Below, one piece after another: positions 17,117-27,123 of a DNA stretch of 53,853 nucleotides (positions are counted from its first letter, which is position 1; every line of letters starts with the position of its first letter). The notes under the pieces are model-generated. The model did no database searches. It was not told the origin of the DNA and was given only the letters and a program-made list of their open reading frames with translations. Source of the DNA: an uncultured Puniceicoccaceae bacterium (lineage in GTDB: Bacteria; Verrucomicrobiota; Verrucomicrobiia; Opitutales; Coraliomargaritaceae); the NCBI GenBank assembly GCA_905479975.1, contig CAJQOS010000014.1, positions 1 through 53,853 on the forward strand. The letters run 5' to 3'. A program made the translations under genes and the position numbers.

Positions 17117-17142
17117 AAGCACCGCATGTCGGTGCTTTTTTT
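17117..17142 (+). terminator. Terminator of infA
   Basis: AAGCACCG - CATG - TCGGTGCTT stem followed by seven T on the plus strand. Confidence 0.92.
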
Positions 17143-17181
17143 GTGTCTCGATCGTAGTCCTCTGATTTTCGACTCCTGAAT

Positions 17182-18285
17182 TTATGGCTCGATGTAGATC
17201 GGCATATTGACGTGCGCTGCATCGAGGACGGTCTGGGCGTTCCAGTTGGCTAGGCGGAAACAGCCGCTGGATTCGGTGCGGCCGACTTTCTCCGGCTCTG
17301 GGGTGCCGTGCATGCCGTAGCTGGGGAGATTGAGACCGACCCATGCGGTGCCGACCGGGTTGTTCGGGCCGGGCTGGATGATGAATTTGCTGGTAATGCC
17401 TTCGCGCTGCGCAGTGCCAGTGAGGATGGCGGGGTTGAAGGTGTAGTTCGGCTGATTCACGCGCACTTTGACGCGGAGCTCGCCGCTCGGGCGTTTATCG
17501 ACCCGGCGTGCGATGCTGACGGGGCAGTGAAACAGGAGGCGGTGCTCGGCGCTGAAGATGCGCAGCGTGCGCTTGGACAGGGTAATCTGTATATACGCGG
17601 CTGCTTGTTGCACGCGGAAGGGCGGGACGTTGGGGATGCGGATGCTGTCTCCGGCAGAGAGCTGGCTCCAGTTGATCGCGGGGTTGAGGCTGGCGATTAG
17701 GTCGGGGTCGGTTTGAGCCTGTTCGGCGAGCATTTCCAAGGTCGAGTTAAAGCGCATGTTGTCGAGTTGCCCACGTGCGCGCCAACTTTGCGGCTTGGGG
17801 GCGACTTGGGTGAAATCCTCCAGCCGGAGTTGCCGTTGGGTGAGCACGGGGTCTTCGATTCTGAGCAATTGGGCGGTGGCTTCGTCGAAGCTTCCGGTCT
17901 GCGGCAGGTCGTGTGCGGTCTGGTAGGCGAGCAGGGCGCGTTTGGTTTGCGAGCCGGAGGCACCATCGATGGAGCCGGGGGAGAAGCCTTCGCGGGCGAG
18001 TGCGATTTGTAGCTCGGTGGTGCCTGCGATGGCGCGTGATGTGAGGATCAGTTGGTTTGGGGCGCGTTCGGCGAGTGCGCGCAGTTGCGGCCAGTAATGG
18101 TGGAGTGCGGCAGCGATGCCGAGGACGACGATGAGCCGTGTGAGCGAGTACAAAATGCCGCGGCTCTTCTTCTTCTTCTTCTTTTGGGGCGGGCGGCGTC
18201 TTGCTTTGGAGGCGCGCTGGGTTGTTCGTTTTTTGGCCAAAGAGGGGAGGATTAGGATGGAGATCTGCCGGAAATGACGAAGCAA
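17182..18285 (-). CDS. L,D-transpeptidase with peptidoglycan-binding and LysM-like domains
   Basis: Cell-wall cross-linking enzyme of the YkuD family. Order: basic N-terminus with six consecutive lysines (35-40), membrane helix about 44-63, peptidoglycan-binding domain (about 87-142; LQIALAREGFSPGSIDGASG), LysM-like region (about 180-220; AGDSIRIPNV), and the YkuD domain (about 228-366) with HGT at 326-328 and the nucleophile in SSGCFRLAN (Cys342). It acts in the periplasm, anchored by the helix. There is no ATG before the helix: the frame opens at a TTG directly after the ppk stop (18285), and another TTG lies at residue 16, so the exact start is uncertain. Probably co-transcribed with ppk. 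Confidence 0.9.
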   Translation of the reverse strand: MLRHFRQISILILPSLAKKRTTQRASKARRRPPQKKKKKKSRGILYSLTRLIVVLGIAAALHHYWPQLRALAERAPNQLILTSRAIAGTTELQIALAREGFSPGSIDGASGSQTKRALLAYQTAHDLPQTGSFDEATAQLLRIEDPVLTQRQLRLEDFTQVAPKPQSWRARGQLDNMRFNSTLEMLAEQAQTDPDLIASLNPAINWSQLSAGDSIRIPNVPPFRVQQAAAYIQITLSKRTLRIFSAEHRLLFHCPVSIARRVDKRPSGELRVKVRVNQPNYTFNPAILTGTAQREGITSKFIIQPGPNNPVGTAWVGLNLPSYGMHGTPEPEKVGRTESSGCFRLANWNAQTVLDAAHVNMPIYIEP

Positions 18286-18297
18286 TTAGGAATTAGG
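18284..18297. repeat. Two AATTAGG heptamers at ppk/L,D-transpeptidase junction
   Basis: AATTAGG twice in tandem. On the minus strand they read CCTAATT CCTAATT and encode the last residues of Ppk (P-N-S) and its TAA stop (18288-18286). The downstream gene's first possible start, TTG, begins in the same unit. Confidence 0.7.
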
Positions 18298-20433
18298 CGT
18301 GAGTGGTCTCAGGATGAGTTCCTCAGCTTGCTCGGTTGGGAATGGAGGTCGTGTGTTGTTGCTTTCTTTGGCGAAGATTTCTTGGGCTGATATGAGGTGT
18401 ATGCTGTTGGCGGCGCGGCGTGTTTTGTGATAAGTGCCGTTGCTATGGAGGATGCGTGCGTGTTTGGTGTCTTTTAGATGGGTTTCGAGAATGTGGATGA
18501 TGCGTTCTCGATGCTCTGGTGCTTCGATGGGGAAGACTGCTTCGATGCGGCGAAAGAAATTACGCGGCATCCAGTCGGCACTGCCAGCTAATAGTCGGGG
18601 GCGCGCGCCGCTGCTATTCTCAAAGTAGAAGATGCGGCTGTGCTCTAGATAGCGCCCGAGTATGCTGCGCACGTGGATGTGTTCGCTGATGCCTTTGACT
18701 TGAGGGACTAGATTGCAAATGCCGCGCACGATGAGGTCGATCTTTACTCCGGCCTGAGAGGCTTTGTAGAGATGATCGATGGTCTGTTTATCGACGAGGC
18801 TGTTGACTTGCGCAATGATGCGGGCGGGCTTGCCGGCGAGTGCATTTCGAGTCTCCGTATCGATGTGTTTCTGGATTTTTGAGTGTAGGGTAAAGGGGGC
18901 GACGTGTAGTTTTTTGAAGTCAGGGGTGAGTGAAAATCCGGTAAGTGTGTTAAAGAGGCTGGCGACTTCCGAGGTAATTGAAGGAGTGGCGGTGAAGAGG
19001 CTCAGGTCGGTGTAGAGGCGGGCGGTTTTTGGGTTATAGTTGCCGGTGCCGAGGTGCACGTAGCGTTTCAGCTCGTTGTTTTCACGCCGCACGACCATGC
19101 ATGTTTTGCAGTGGGTTTTGAGGCCGACGAGTCCGTAAACGACATGCACGCCGACGTCTTCGAGCTGGCGCGCCCACTGGATGTTGTTGGCTTCGTCGAA
19201 GCGGGCTTTGATCTCGATCAAGACGGTGACTTGCTTGCCGCGGCGTGAGGCTTCCATCAGTGCCTCGACGATCGGAGAATCGCCGGAGGTGCGGTAGAGC
19301 GTTTGCTTGATCGCAAATACTTGAGGATCGCACGCGGCTTGATTTAAGAAGTCGATGAACGGCTGGAAGCTGTCGAAGGGGTGGTGCAGGAGGATGTCGT
19401 GCTTGCTGATTTGCTCGAAGATTCTCTCGGGAGATTCGAGCTCGGCGGGGACGTGGGGCACTTGAGGCGGGAATTTTAACTCGGGGCGATCGATCAGGTC
19501 ATAGGTGCTCATGAGCCGTAGCGGATTGATCGGCCCGGCGGCGGTATAGACATTCTCGGGTTGTAGGTCGAGTGCTTCGAGCAGCTGCTTGAGCAGGATC
19601 GGGTCGGCTCCTTTGGCTATTTCCAGGCGCACGGCGGCACCTTTATGCATATTCATGAGTTCCTCCTCGATCTTTCGCAGGAGGTTTACGACTTCTTCTT
19701 CGTCAATATAAAGATCGCTGTTGCGGGTGATGCGAAAGGGGGCTGCGGAGCGAACCCGATAGCCGGGGAACAGGCGCTTCATATAGTGCTGCACTATATC
19801 GCTTAAGAAAATATACACCTCAGGGTTGCCGCGGCGCGGCACGCCGATTCTGACGGTGCGTGGCAGGATGCGTGGCACGGGGATGATCGCCATCATGCTT
19901 TCGATAATACGCGTCTGCGGGTCATCAATAGACGCGAGGATGTAGAGTGCCTTGTTGGTCAGTTGCGGGAAGGGGTGTGCGGGGTCGATGGCGAGCGGTG
20001 TGAGCACGGGGAAGATTTGCTCTTCAAAGTAGCGCGTGAGCCATTGTTTCTCGTTGCGCGTTAGCTCGTCGTAGCTGCAGAACAGGATGCCATGGTCGGC
20101 GAGCGTCGGGACGAGCTGATTTTCCCAGCATTCGGTTTGGTCTGCAACTAGCTGGGTGACGACCTCTCGGATACTGCGGAGTTGCTCTTTCGGGCCGAGA
20201 CCATCGGCACCGGGGTCGTTGATGCCGGATTTGACCTGTTGCATCAGGCCAGACACGCGGATCTCGAAGAATTCATCGAGGTTGGAGCTGACAAATGCGA
20301 GAAACTTCATCCGCTCCAGTAATGGATATTCGGGGGAGGTTGCTTGGTTGAGAACGCGTTGGTTAAAAGCTAACCAACTGAGTTCGCGATTGAAGTAAGG
20401 GAACTCTGTGGCGGTTTTTTTTTCTTCGGGCAC
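18286..20433 (-). CDS. ppk: Polyphosphate kinase 1
   Basis: Reversible synthesis of polyphosphate from ATP, a stress and phosphate store at the membrane face. At 715 residues it is of normal length. It begins [18 protein letters not shown] (11-28), the standard N-domain opening. The phospholipase D-like catalytic half carries the expected phospho-acceptor His in KTHCK (H441), the family motif [17 protein letters not shown] (460-476), and the second catalytic His region [12 protein letters not shown]. The start is GTG at 20433; the first later ATG would delete the conserved opening. First gene of a pair with the L,D-transpeptidase. Confidence 0.95.
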   Translation of the reverse strand: MPEEKKTATEFPYFNRELSWLAFNQRVLNQATSPEYPLLERMKFLAFVSSNLDEFFEIRVSGLMQQVKSGINDPGADGLGPKEQLRSIREVVTQLVADQTECWENQLVPTLADHGILFCSYDELTRNEKQWLTRYFEEQIFPVLTPLAIDPAHPFPQLTNKALYILASIDDPQTRIIESMMAIIPVPRILPRTVRIGVPRRGNPEVYIFLSDIVQHYMKRLFPGYRVRSAAPFRITRNSDLYIDEEEVVNLLRKIEEELMNMHKGAAVRLEIAKGADPILLKQLLEALDLQPENVYTAAGPINPLRLMSTYDLIDRPELKFPPQVPHVPAELESPERIFEQISKHDILLHHPFDSFQPFIDFLNQAACDPQVFAIKQTLYRTSGDSPIVEALMEASRRGKQVTVLIEIKARFDEANNIQWARQLEDVGVHVVYGLVGLKTHCKTCMVVRRENNELKRYVHLGTGNYNPKTARLYTDLSLFTATPSITSEVASLFNTLTGFSLTPDFKKLHVAPFTLHSKIQKHIDTETRNALAGKPARIIAQVNSLVDKQTIDHLYKASQAGVKIDLIVRGICNLVPQVKGISEHIHVRSILGRYLEHSRIFYFENSSGARPRLLAGSADWMPRNFFRRIEAVFPIEAPEHRERIIHILETHLKDTKHARILHSNGTYHKTRRAANSIHLISAQEIFAKESNNTRPPFPTEQAEELILRPLTPNS

Positions 20434-20613
20434 GTGTTAATGATATAGGGTTCCCCTCAAAATGGGCGTTTTTAGCCTTAAAGCAAGCCTGTCAGGGGCG
20501 TTTCGAGGGCAAAATTACGTTTTTAACTGACTTCAATAAAACTGAGTCAACGAGGTTGCATTTCTTGGTAAAATCACAATGTTGTTATTGAACCCTTAAT
20601 TAAATAAAAAATT

Positions 20614-20802
20614 ATGAAATTTATAAATCTCCTTGCTCTTCTCTTCGCAGCACTCGTATTTGGTGGTTGTGCCTCTACTGATGATTCGGCTTCAGCCAGT
20701 GATAAGGCAGCTCCAGAAGGCGCAGACGCTCAAACGACCGACACTGAAGGTTTGTTGATGGATCGCTACAAGTCCGGAGAGATCCCAGGCTATCGCGATT
20801 AG
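20614..20802 (+). CDS. Very small lipoprotein
   Basis: A 62-residue precursor with a textbook lipoprotein signal: MKFINLLALLFAALVFGGCAS, lipobox FGGC with Cys19 as lipidated residue. The mature 44 residues are acidic and low in hydrophobic residues (STDDSASASDKAAPEGADAQT), ending LLMDRYKSGEIPGYRD. No known domain. It stands alone with a strong terminator directly behind and a leader of about 180 bp without other genes, the layout of an abundant small envelope lipoprotein. Function unknown. Confidence 0.8.
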   Translation: MKFINLLALLFAALVFGGCASTDDSASASDKAAPEGADAQTTDTEGLLMDRYKSGEIPGYRD

Positions 20803-20825
20803 TTCAGAGTCTGTCGCGTATTTGC

Positions 20826-20865
20826 AAAAAAACTCCGTCTTTCAACTGAAAGACGGAGTTTTTTT
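20826..20865. terminator. Strong bidirectional terminator between the small lipoprotein gene and htpG
   Basis: Perfect 12-bp stem ACTCCGTCTTTC - AACT - GAAAGACGGAGT flanked by A7 on the left and T7 on the right. It serves the lipoprotein gene on the plus strand and htpG on the minus strand. Confidence 0.93.
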
Positions 20866-20892
20866 GTGAGTACTTCCCGCTTTCAAAGAAGA

Positions 20893-22776
<1,884 letters not shown>

Positions 22777-22910
22777 TTATCTATATTTGATTGGTTGGAA
22801 ATTGAAAGGCACGGACGCTAATAGCCTTTTCGCAAAAATCAAGTGTGCTCCTTCGCGGGAATGTTCCCTTTTTCTGTGCGGTGATGACGAGCGCTTTCGA
22901 ACGATCCTGC

Positions 22911-22926
22911 GGCGTGGGGCCACGCC
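22911..22926. repeat. Palindrome between htpG and SNF2 gene
   Basis: GGCGTGG - GG - CCACGCC, a 7-bp perfect stem with no T-run, within a GC-rich stretch unlike the AT-richer sequence around it. Shares the CGTGG...CCACG arms with 33549-33567. Confidence 0.5.
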
Positions 22927-23020
22927 TGCGCTGCCCTGCGCCTCTAATTTACCGATTTTCTCAAATGTCCTTGCGGGGGGATTTTTAAAAGAGATATAAT
23001 CTTTGGTTCATTATTTTTCT

Positions 23021-25600
23021 ATGTGTGCCCGTGCCTCCAGTCGTATTTATAATCAAGTCGCTCTTGAACAGTGGTTCGAAAATGTTGCGCTCGATTGGGA
23101 GACTTTTTTCTCGAAAGAGGCGCTGCGGTGGGGGCGCGAGATCTACCATAAAGGTCAGATTTCAGGTGTCGAACTCGCGGATAAGGATGCGATCATCAAT
23201 TGCGCTTTTACGCGTAAGGATACCTGCTATGCGGTGGTGGAGTGGAGCGCGGAGGGGCCGAAAGTGCGCTGTTCGACGGAGGATGATGCGTTGGGCGATG
23301 CGGTCGCTGTCGGCGGGTTGTATGAAATCGAAGAGCTGATTGCGGATGAGATCGATCCGTTGCCGTATGTGCCGAAACCGAAGCCTACGCCGAAAGAGCT
23401 AGAGGATTTGGAGATCGTGGAGGCGGCGGTAAATGCTGGCCTTGAGAAGAAGAAGTCTGCCGAACCTGAGGAGCCTGCGGCGCGGCGTTTAACGCCACGA
23501 CTGGAAGGGATTGGCTCTGGCATGCGGATGACGGGGTATTGGGTGAATGCCGATTTTACCCGAGAGGCGGCGTTTCAGGCTGAGGGCGCGAAGATGACTA
23601 GCTCGGAGCGTGAGATGCTGGTGCGGCTTACGGCGTTGGGCAAAGAAGTGGGGTTTAAATTTCGCCGCGAATCGAATGACTTTTTAATGCGTGATCCTGA
23701 GCGGATTGCGGCGTTTTTCTCGCATGCGCGTAAGCGTTGGGAAGAGGTGTTCGGGTATCTGGATCTCGATCTGGATGCACAGAGCTTGGCTGAGGGCGTG
23801 AAGCAGGTGAAGATTATCGGGCGCGTGGAATCGGCGGGTAAAGCTGATATGCGGGTGGACTGGCGGCTGAAGTTGGGCAAGCGTTGGCTCGATCCTGAAG
23901 ATGCAGAGCGCTTGGCGAAGGCTGGGCGCGGCACGCATATTGTGAAAGGGCTCGGGCTGGTGCGGATTGCCGACGAGCAGACCGAAGCGCTGGCCGAGTG
24001 GCGGGTGGCGGCGGCGTCCGGCTCGGAAGAGGCGCAGACCTGGCCGCGCTATATGGTGTTTTCGTTGTTCGGTGAACGCGGTGCGGAGTTGGACTTAGAG
24101 CAAGAGCTGCAGGAGTGGCGTTATGCGCTGGGGCCGAAGCAGGCCGAGTTTGAGGGCTTGCTCGAACCAGATCCGGGCGAAGTGCTGTTGCCTGATTTCT
24201 TACGTCCGTATCAGCGGCATGGCGTGCAGTGGATGGCGAAGTTGCGTGCGCAAAGTTGCCATGGCTTGTTGGCGGATGAAATGGGGCTGGGCAAGACGCT
24301 ACAGGTATTAACCTTGCTCAATGCGTATCCGTTTGAAGGTAAGGATAGTTTGATTGTCTGCCCGGCCAGCGTGGTGCCGGTGTGGGAAAATGAGGTGGCG
24401 CATTGGTATCCACATTTGGATACGGCGGTGCTGCGTAGTGGGGAAACCTTTGAAGGGCCGTCGGGGCATAAGCCAAAGCTGTGGATCGCCAGTTATACGC
24501 AGTTACGGCGGCATAAACATTTATTGGAAGGCACCGAGTTTGGCTATGCGGTGCTGGATGAGGCGCAGCAGATTAAAAATCCCGAGGCGAAGGTGACGCA
24601 TGCGTGTTGCGCGATTAAGGCGGAGTGCCGCCTCGCGCTAACGGGCACACCGATTGAGAATCGTTTGCTGGATATGTGGACTTTGTTCCGCTTTATCATG
24701 CCCGGCTTGTTGGGCTCTCGTCGTCGGTTCGAAGATGCGGCGATCTCGCCTGATCTTTCGGTGCGTAAGAGTTTGGAGCAAACTTTGCGTAAACAGATCG
24801 CACCGTTCTTACTGCGCCGTAAGAAGGATAAGGTGGGCAAGGATCTGCCGCCGAAGGTGGAGATGGATTTGATTTGCCCGATCACTGAGATGCAACGTCA
24901 GGTCTATGAGGGTTTGTTGAATAAAGGCCGTGAGGATATGGGCGATGATTTGCAGGTCGCGATGAAAGCGAGCTCGATGAATTTCTTCACCCTGTTGACG
25001 CGCTTGCGACAGGCCTGTTGCGATCCCGGTTTGATTCCAGATGTGAATGCAGACCCGGTGCATAGTGGTAAAATTCAGATGCTGCTGACGCGTTTAGGCG
25101 AGGCACTGACGGGCAACGGTGCGCGCAAGGTGGTGATTTTTAGTCAGTTCGTGCAGCTGCTCAAGCGAGTGAAGCCGTTGATTCAACAAGAATTCCCTGA
25201 GGTGGAGTTACTTGAGCTGAACGGGCATACGAAGAATCGCTCGAAGCCGGTGGAGACGTTTCAGAAGAAGGATGGCCCAGCAGTTATTTTGGTTAGTTTG
25301 AAGGCGGGCGGCACCGGGATCACGCTGCACGCGGCGGACTATGTGTTTTTGCTCGATCCGTGGTGGAATCCCGCAGTGGAGAGCCAAGCGGTGGATCGCG
25401 TGCACCGTATCGGCCAGCGCAAGCGGGTCTTCGTGTATCGCATGATCACGCAGGGCACGATCGAGGAGCGTATCCAGCATTTGAAATCGGAGAAGCGCGA
25501 GCTGTTCGAACACACTTTGGGCAATCTTGGCAGTGCCAGCGACCTACGTGAACACTTTAGCGACCTTCAAGAGTTGGCGAAATTGTTGCCGCCGGAGTAG
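23021..25600 (+). CDS. SNF2-family helicase with degenerate SWIM-like N-terminus
   Basis: Swi2/Snf2 double-stranded DNA translocase of the bacterial RapA/HepA-related class; exact role unknown, likely remodelling of protein-DNA complexes. Counting from a TTG 18 bp upstream, motifs are DEMGLGKT at 425-432, DEAQ at 519-522, LTGTPIENR at 546-554, LVSLKAGGTGITL near 763-775 and QAVDRVHRIGQ at 795-805. Residues about 35-100 (FSKEALRWGREIYHKGQISGVEL) resemble the SWIM region of related proteins, but the Cys-x-Cys...Cys-x-His ligands are not present. I chose ATG 23021 (MCARASSRIYNQ, 859 residues); the TTG at 23003 is possible. Confidence 0.92.
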   Translation: MCARASSRIYNQVALEQWFENVALDWETFFSKEALRWGREIYHKGQISGVELADKDAIINCAFTRKDTCYAVVEWSAEGPKVRCSTEDDALGDAVAVGGLYEIEELIADEIDPLPYVPKPKPTPKELEDLEIVEAAVNAGLEKKKSAEPEEPAARRLTPRLEGIGSGMRMTGYWVNADFTREAAFQAEGAKMTSSEREMLVRLTALGKEVGFKFRRESNDFLMRDPERIAAFFSHARKRWEEVFGYLDLDLDAQSLAEGVKQVKIIGRVESAGKADMRVDWRLKLGKRWLDPEDAERLAKAGRGTHIVKGLGLVRIADEQTEALAEWRVAAASGSEEAQTWPRYMVFSLFGERGAELDLEQELQEWRYALGPKQAEFEGLLEPDPGEVLLPDFLRPYQRHGVQWMAKLRAQSCHGLLADEMGLGKTLQVLTLLNAYPFEGKDSLIVCPASVVPVWENEVAHWYPHLDTAVLRSGETFEGPSGHKPKLWIASYTQLRRHKHLLEGTEFGYAVLDEAQQIKNPEAKVTHACCAIKAECRLALTGTPIENRLLDMWTLFRFIMPGLLGSRRRFEDAAISPDLSVRKSLEQTLRKQIAPFLLRRKKDKVGKDLPPKVEMDLICPITEMQRQVYEGLLNKGREDMGDDLQVAMKASSMNFFTLLTRLRQACCDPGLIPDVNADPVHSGKIQMLLTRLGEALTGNGARKVVIFSQFVQLLKRVKPLIQQEFPEVELLELNGHTKNRSKPVETFQKKDGPAVILVSLKAGGTGITLHAADYVFLLDPWWNPAVESQAVDRVHRIGQRKRVFVYRMITQGTIEERIQHLKSEKRELFEHTLGNLGSASDLREHFSDLQELAKLLPPE

Positions 25601-25710
25601 GTGGGGGCGCGTTGTTTGTTTGGCATCGTCTCGATGCCTTGCCGTGGATCGGTAGACGAGGCTGACCGGTGTCGGTGCCACTTTCCGATCAAGGCGGTGA
25701 CACTAGGCAC

Positions 25711-25740
25711 AAAAAAACGCCGCCCGTTTCGGGGCGACGT
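25711..25740 (-). terminator. Terminator of the secreted-protein gene
   Basis: Minus-strand stem ACGTCGCCC / GGGCGGCGT (one T-G wobble), then seven T, about 22 bp past the stop codon of the gene at 25763-26299. A plus-strand role for the SNF2 gene is not supported, because there is no T-run on that side. Confidence 0.85.
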
Positions 25741-25762
25741 CTTGAGAGATCGTTTAAATGAT

Positions 25763-26299
25763 TTAGCGCTTATGCTTTCTGTGGCGCTTAGAGGATTTGC
25801 CATCGCCGCCACCTGCTGGGACGCTGTCACCATGGCGAATGGCTCCTTTGGCGTTTTCTTTGTGGGCGAGGATTAGATCATTCGCTTCGCCCGACGCATC
25901 GAGGTAGACGTGTCCGCGCTCGAGTTGGTGGAAGATACCACTGAGGCGCGCGTTATCGACTCGTTCCGAGCCACCCGGAGTGCGTTCCATAACAGTGCCG
26001 TATTTTCGGACGAAGGATTCAACGTCACCTTCGAGAACTGCGACGACGATGCTACCGCCGGATCCTTTGTTTTTATCATCGATGGTATGCGCACCAAAGA
26101 ACACGACACCTTCGACTTGCGGGCCGGCGTTGATACGTTTGACGGAGGCGCAGTCTACATGGACTTTTTTACCGTCCCATTGATCGGGGAAGGTTTTATA
26201 GTATTTAGCGGAACCTCGACTGGCATCTGTGCCAGCGTAGGATGCTGTGACGAAAAGTGCTGCGGTGAGGGCGAGAAGTATTTTTGCTAGTAGTTTCAT
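25763..26299 (-). CDS. Secreted protein of unknown function
   Basis: A 178-residue precursor with a Sec signal peptide (MKLLAKILLALTAALFVTASYA, likely cut after A-Y-A near residue 22). The mature part has alternating strands (KKVHVDCASVKRINAGPQVEGVVFFGAH, SIVVAVLEGDVESFVRKYGTV) and a glycine/lysine-rich basic tail (SSKRHRKHKR). I recognise no family. It lies convergent to the SNF2 gene, has its own terminator and no operon partner. Real gene on the evidence of the signal peptide and terminator. Confidence 0.7.
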   Translation of the reverse strand: MKLLAKILLALTAALFVTASYAGTDASRGSAKYYKTFPDQWDGKKVHVDCASVKRINAGPQVEGVVFFGAHTIDDKNKGSGGSIVVAVLEGDVESFVRKYGTVMERTPGGSERVDNARLSGIFHQLERGHVYLDASGEANDLILAHKENAKGAIRHGDSVPAGGGDGKSSKRHRKHKR

Positions 26300-26384
26300 G
26301 ATGTTTGAATGTTAATCTTTTGGGTTCGCAGATGGCATCGTGATACTTTTCGGAAAGTTGCAGGAAAGTTCGCAAATGGTTTGC

Positions 26385-26804
26385 TTATGTTTCTGGATTG
26401 TATCGACCGCCGTAGCCGGGTGAATACAGTTTGAGGTCGAGATGCTGGCTCATGCTCTCGAAGTGCTGGTCTTTCGCATAGACTCTAAGGTCGGCATCCA
26501 GCGCAACCGAGGCGATTAGTATGTCGTCCCAGGGAAGTGTGAGCCCGATGTCGCGCAGCTTCCACACGTTGGTTTTTGCGAGTTCCCAGTGTCGCTCCTC
26601 GACGCTTCGATATGGGATGCACTCAAACCAGAACGCTAGTTTCTTGCGATCCTCTTTGCGCGCGCCGCCCATGAACTCGAGTTTGACTGTGCTGCACCAA
26701 GCGGCCTCGTATTCCTCCAACAAATTTTCGAGCCCGACTTTGTAGCTTAAGTCGCCATCGCGGCGGCTGGCTTCGATCCAGACTGACGTGTCAACAATGA
26801 CCAT
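26385..26804 (-). CDS. vapC: VapC-type PIN-domain toxin
   Basis: A 139-residue PIN-domain ribonuclease, toxin of a type II toxin-antitoxin pair. Acidic active-site residues expected for the fold are visible: MVIVDTSVWIEA (D5), E43 in STVKLEFMGG, D93/D94 in LPWDDILIASVA, and a D in LRVYAKDQHFE. VapC toxins usually cleave tRNA or rRNA. The start codon overlaps the vapB stop (TGATG), indicating translational coupling. The target cannot be read from sequence. Confidence 0.9.
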   Translation of the reverse strand: MVIVDTSVWIEASRRDGDLSYKVGLENLLEEYEAAWCSTVKLEFMGGARKEDRKKLAFWFECIPYRSVEERHWELAKTNVWKLRDIGLTLPWDDILIASVALDADLRVYAKDQHFESMSQHLDLKLYSPGYGGRYNPET

Positions 26805-27007
26805 CAGCGATCTTGGGCTTCGATTTCTTCGTTGGTTGAGGGATAATCAAAAGCACCTTCACGCAGCAGGGTGCCGAACTCCTTTGCCTTTTTACGATTT
26901 ACAAATTCGGTGACGGCTTTGGCCACAGCAGGGCTCTTTTTATGCTCCCCTGTGATGCGTGCCAAGTCGTCGAGCATGGCTTCGTCGATCTCTACCGTGA
27001 TTCTCAT
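26804..27007 (-). CDS. vapB: VapB-type antitoxin
   Basis: A 67-residue antitoxin with a ribbon-helix-helix N-terminus (MRITVEIDEAMLDDLARITGEHKKSPAVAKAVTEFV) and a short C-terminal toxin-binding segment ending FDYPSTNEEIEAQDR. It should neutralise VapC and, with it, repress the operon through the inverted repeat at 27027-27057. It precedes vapC with a one-base overlap. Start ATG 27007. Confidence 0.88.
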   Translation of the reverse strand: MRITVEIDEAMLDDLARITGEHKKSPAVAKAVTEFVNRKKAKEFGTLLREGAFDYPSTNEEIEAQDR

Positions 27008-27026
27008 TCATTCATAATGCGCCAAG

Positions 27027-27057
27027 TTGCATCAAATGCAAGGCTGAATTGATGCAA
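27027..27057. promoter_or_regulatory. Probable VapB operator
   Basis: TTGCATCAA (27027-27035) and its exact inverted copy TTGATGCAA (27049-27057), 13 bp apart. Within the first arm there is also the shorter palindrome TTGCAT-CAA-ATGCAA (27027-27041). The site begins 20 bp upstream of the vapB start, where ribbon-helix-helix antitoxins bind their own promoter. Confidence 0.65.
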
Positions 27058-27123
27058 TTTGACTGCTTTGCTTCGGAGCGAGGAAGGTTAGCCGGTAAGC
27101 CTCCTGGTCGGCTTGCTTTGTTG

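Noticed and set aside
22777..23020. CIRCE heat-shock operator before htpG
   Set aside because: No TTAGCACTC-type inverted repeat is present; the only palindrome has unrelated sequence.
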